From assembly GCF_032854445.1 (NCBI RefSeq), contig NC_088301.1:44077116-44141115 (forward strand): a stretch of 64,000 nt of DNA, read 5' to 3'. The notes under the pieces were generated by a model. It ran no database searches, had not been told where the DNA came from, and worked only from the letters and a program-made list of their open reading frames with translations. This DNA is from Liolophura sinensis (lineage: Eukaryota > Mollusca > Polyplacophora > Chitonida > Chitonidae). This document shows, one piece after another, positions 61,201-64,000 of this stretch (position 1 is its first letter; each line of letters starts with the position of its first letter). The translations under genes and the position numbers were made by a program.

Positions 61201-61833
61201 TTTACCAATGACTGGTGCATACCAAGTACTTAGGTTTGGTACCAAAGCTACCAAAGGGCTCATCTGTAGGAGTGTAAATGTAAAAACTCTAGCTCAATAA
61301 ATACAATACTGAAGTCGGGAATTTGGTAATTTAAGGTAATTAATAAGAGCGTCATTGTGGAGATGGCGGTCATTTCATAAATGGCAAGTGAGCGGAGATG
61401 CTGAACTTCAATAAATGTGAATTAATATTTTCCTTTCGATAATCGACATCTCGGGATTTTAACAGTCAGGTACCCTAGGACCCTGAGCATTGTAACGGAG
61501 TGACTGAGCGGGCGTGTTAGTTTAGTAATCGATTGTTTCCCGAAATTTTACAATTCTTCCAAGCGGGTCGAAGGGGATCCAGCCATGACTACGCGGGCGT
61601 CAGAACAAATAAAAAAGACCGTAGAGTAGTCATCCAGGGCTATGATTTAGTTAATTCAAGTTCGAACAGCGTTGGCTGTCCGTCCAGGTTACCATTTCGG
61701 GGTTCAGCAGCGTAGCTTCAAACTTCCCCGACATCACACTTTTACGCAGTTCTCTGGCATCATGTACATCACTTATTAAAGCTACACAAACGGAATAGTC
61801 GGCATGAAACCGGCTACAAACCGTCTTCGCCAT
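58241..61833 (-). CDS. TPRKB: EKC/KEOPS complex subunit TPRKB (Cgi121 family)
   Basis: Small subunit that binds the PRPK/TP53RK (Bud32) kinase in the KEOPS complex, which makes the t6A modification at position 37 of ANN-decoding tRNAs. Coding exons in transcript order: 61693-61833, 59820-59942, 59242-59415, 58241-58333. All phase 0 and GT-AG; 176 residues (human 175). Recognisable by NPEMILDEFQILVAANQAIN, SLHSEILYRLSPSKNISDSF, KKFG at about 94-97, and the C-terminal IYKLTDEEL...LDAIVSRIASKD, all in the same order and spacing as human TPRKB. The start MAKTVCSRFHADYSV differs from the human N terminus, as it does in many lineages. Nothing is broken. Intron 1 (59943-61692) contains two minus-strand SINEs. 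Confidence 0.94.
58334..59241. other. TPRKB intron 3
   Basis: No element recognised. Confidence 0.5.
60277..60452 (-). mobile_element. 5'-truncated SINE with perfect 12-bp target-site duplication
   Basis: Reverse-oriented copy running from the tail (TATTTATTTATTTGATTGGT) to just before the B-box region (CTTGAACTCACAGCGAC). The tRNA-like head is missing. TAGATTGCAGGT at 60265-60276 recurs exactly at 60453-60464. In TPRKB intron 1. Confidence 0.92.
60606..60851 (-). mobile_element. tRNA-derived SINE, near full-length
   Basis: Reverse complement of the family from the tail (TTTATTTATTTATTTTTATG) through CGACGGCAGCCAGCATTATG and GCTGGACTTGAACTCACTGC to the head (GTGAACCACGGAGGCCCCC). In TPRKB intron 1. 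Confidence 0.88.
60853..61692. other. 5' part of TPRKB intron 1
   Basis: No exon seen. 61320-61690 is GC-richer, with a GAGATGGCGGTC YY1-like motif near 61360, perhaps part of the TPRKB promoter-proximal region. Confidence 0.35.
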
Positions 61834-62000
61834 TTTCGCTTAAGTTATCCACATTTATTTGTAATGAATACCCCCAGTTTCTGAAGATTGATTCAAGGGC
61901 AATAACTCCTAGTTCACTTTCTGTTGATCAATAACCACGTTTTGTAGAAAAACGGTGCAGGGATAAATTGTATGTAAGATTTTTCTCTACATAGACTCAC

Positions 62001-62660
62001 TTTTATTCCATCTTTAAGTTCCATGTATGGCCATTTAGATACATTGTTACACAACATGGTAAGCTGCTGGGGAAAGAGAAGGTTTTGGGCCTTATTTTCA
62101 AACTGATTAAAAAAATTGTAGGCAGAAGACTAAATTTGTCTCCCAGAGGTCTTGTTTGTGTACCTCAAGAACGAATTTGCTAAAACTTTTCTTAAAATGT
62201 TTAATTTCAGTTTACTTTACGCCAAGTAGTTCATATATAGCTGCCATATTAGCAAAAACCCTTCTTTTTTTTGTAACTTACAGATGCTTCCTTTAGCAAA
62301 ATGTATGCATAATAAGAAAATGCTCCAGCAATCATTTTGGTGATGAATTTCTTGCAAAAGTGGATGAGTATAGTTTTATGATAGCCATACAACTAGAATC
62401 TAAATAATGTTGGTTTGAAACATAGGTTCATTTCATTTAATTGTATGAACGAATCTGATTTTTATGACTAATTAATTTAAGCTTGTGAGTTCCGAATAAC
62501 TTTTATCCCTTTTTATTGGAACTAAAAAAAATAAAAAAATAAAATATGTATATGTATATAGATACACCATGACTGTTACAACAATGTCCCCAAAGTAGCT
62601 ATGGGTCAGCAAATTTGTCACCAACAGACAATAAATGTCCAGTGGTTTGTTCATGCCTTC
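62001..62660 (-). CDS. Two exons of an unrecognised gene upstream of TPRKB (partial)
   Basis: Minus strand. Exon 62568-62660 (93 nt, strong poly-pyrimidine CCAG acceptor, GTGTAT donor) reads EGMNKPLDIYCLLVTNLLTH then SYFGDIVVTVM. Exon 62001-62066 (66 nt, CCCCAG acceptor, GTGAGT donor) reads QLTMLCNNVSKWPYMELKDG then IK. Both are whole numbers of codons in phase 0, which supports one reading frame. A possible final exon AAA-GTG-AAC-TAG lies near 61902-61913, only about 70 bases before the TPRKB start codon. The family was not recognised; upstream exons should lie beyond 62700. Confidence 0.5.
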
Positions 62661-64000
62661 CTGGAAAAAAAAAAAAAAGATCACATGTTTTGCTTAAATA
62701 TGAAATATCAGTACGCAAATCAGGAGTATTGGTAAATAATATAATTCCTTTATTTGCTATCATCTGTATTAAGGAACAAAATTAATGGCAGGCAAGATGG
62801 TATTTATCATCATGAAAAAAGATTTTCTGGAGGACAAAATCATGGTACAGTACACAGAATAAATGTTGATAATTCTGTATGGGCTTGATTACAATATGTA
62901 TATAGGCAGGCAATAGAAACACTGTGTGTCAAATCCAGCATTTATATGAGTGTAGATCTACACAATAACATGAACAGAACCAATATTTGGACAGGACTTA
63001 TTCCGCATCTCGAACATTACGTGACCTGTATAAAAGATCAAATCATATATTTGAATAGAAGAACTTTATATCAACGTTCTTTAAATGACTTCCCTTTCCC
63101 AGTATCTCCCTGTGTTGAGAGAATCCTTTTAACATTGCTAACCAGCCACTTCTTATTCTTTGATCTAGTTGCTATACATATCGGTCCAGTTTCACGGAAA
63201 TCTGTCGGTCTATATATAACTTGTCCAGCTTGTCAAACATTTGTATTACGAGTATATACATACGCCAACATAACTTCCTTGGTGGAGAAATAATGACGAC
63301 GATTTGACTGCCATGCAGAGATAACACATGTATGATACCAAAATGCACCTACTTCATGATAAACTGTGTAATCAAAATGACCACGATTTGGTAAGCATAG
63401 GTCTATGTACATATTTAGGAATTATGGCTTCTCAACAGTGCAGAATTTTGCAAGTTGACCACATTTATATTTGCACCAAAATAATAATAGGTACTGGTAC
63501 AAGTAATTATCCTCAGTAAGAGATTCCACACTTTCTCTTTTCTATTAATATTTTTTGTTTTCATGACAATCCTTAATATACAGTGGGTCTACGTCCCAAA
63601 AGGAAGAATATAATCTGAAAACTGACAACAGGTACCATTATTTGCAACTTGCATCATGTAAATCTAATTTTTTTATTCAACATTTGAAGACCCTCACTGA
63701 AATATGTCAGAAGACACATTGTGTAAGCTGCTAACATCTAAAACACCACATCCTGACATCAAACTCAGCTGTGCTGCCTTATCAGAACAGAAAACGGAAC
63801 AACTTAAAACAAATAAAAACATCTTACATCAATTAAAATGAATATGTGAAAGAGTAAATGTGCAGGCAAGCCTCTGTTGTGTATACATACATAAAGCCTA
63901 TAAACATACATGTTGATAATAACAAAGACGTCAAAGCTTTATAGGCCTACAATTTCTTATATAGCTATACGCACACATAAAATTAGCTATATAGGCCCAT
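62661..64000. other. Right end of window
   Basis: A possible minus-strand exon ends at 63708 before GTGAGG; it reads LSLMSGCGVLDVSSLHNVSS in one frame but does not join the 62660 exon in phase, so it is not called. The plus-strand open frame 62946-63293 shows no domain. Otherwise AT-rich, without recognised repeats. Confidence 0.35.

Noticed and set aside
63697..63785. Minus-strand exon candidate upstream of the unknown gene
   Set aside because: Its donor phase does not fit the 62568-62660 exon and the acceptor is unclear; kept only as a note.

Overview
This window is eukaryotic nuclear DNA. It is AT-rich, with GT-AG introns, short in-frame exons, long introns and 3' flanks, and tRNA-derived SINEs. 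Gene content (SLC25A20, a USP4/USP15-type deubiquitinase, an IRAK, TPRKB) is that of a bilaterian animal. The SINE family, with a tail resembling the deeply conserved domains described from molluscs and other marine invertebrates, and the frequent ACATGTA-type motifs suggest a lophotrochozoan, most likely a mollusc. The organism assignment is inference; there is no prokaryotic or viral architecture.

Layout, left to right. 93-3780 (-): the first five coding exons of a mitochondrial carnitine/acylcarnitine carrier (SLC25A20), whose 3' end lies outside the window. 3781-4885: a shared head-to-head promoter region. 4886-30400 (+): a complete 23-exon USP4/USP15/USP11-family ubiquitin hydrolase (940 codons) with DUSP, UBL and a split USP catalytic domain; one exon is duplicated in tandem (4a/4b) in a form that looks mutually exclusive. 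33864-51074 (+): an 11-exon IRAK1-like kinase (986 codons) with a death domain, a highly charged helix, a non-RD kinase domain and a long tail. 51075-58240: a 7 kb gene-poor stretch with SINE copies. 58241-61833 (-): TPRKB, a KEOPS subunit, complete in four exons (176 codons). 62001-62660 (-): two exons of an unrecognised gene lying upstream of TPRKB.

The introns and intergenic DNA hold at least a dozen copies or fragments of one tRNA-derived SINE (several with target-site duplications), two inverted-repeat DNA elements (one keeping the C-terminal end of a transposase-like ORF), a tandem repeat of about 175 bp broken by a SINE, several minisatellites and a long G-run.

Function. The IRAK and the USP belong to families that act on the Toll/IL-1 receptor-TRAF6 pathway in vertebrates, and they sit next to each other on the same strand. 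TPRKB (tRNA t6A synthesis) and SLC25A20 (fatty-acid import) are housekeeping. The observations most worth following are the frame-locked duplicated exon in the USP gene and the non-RD IRAK with a charged helical linker.
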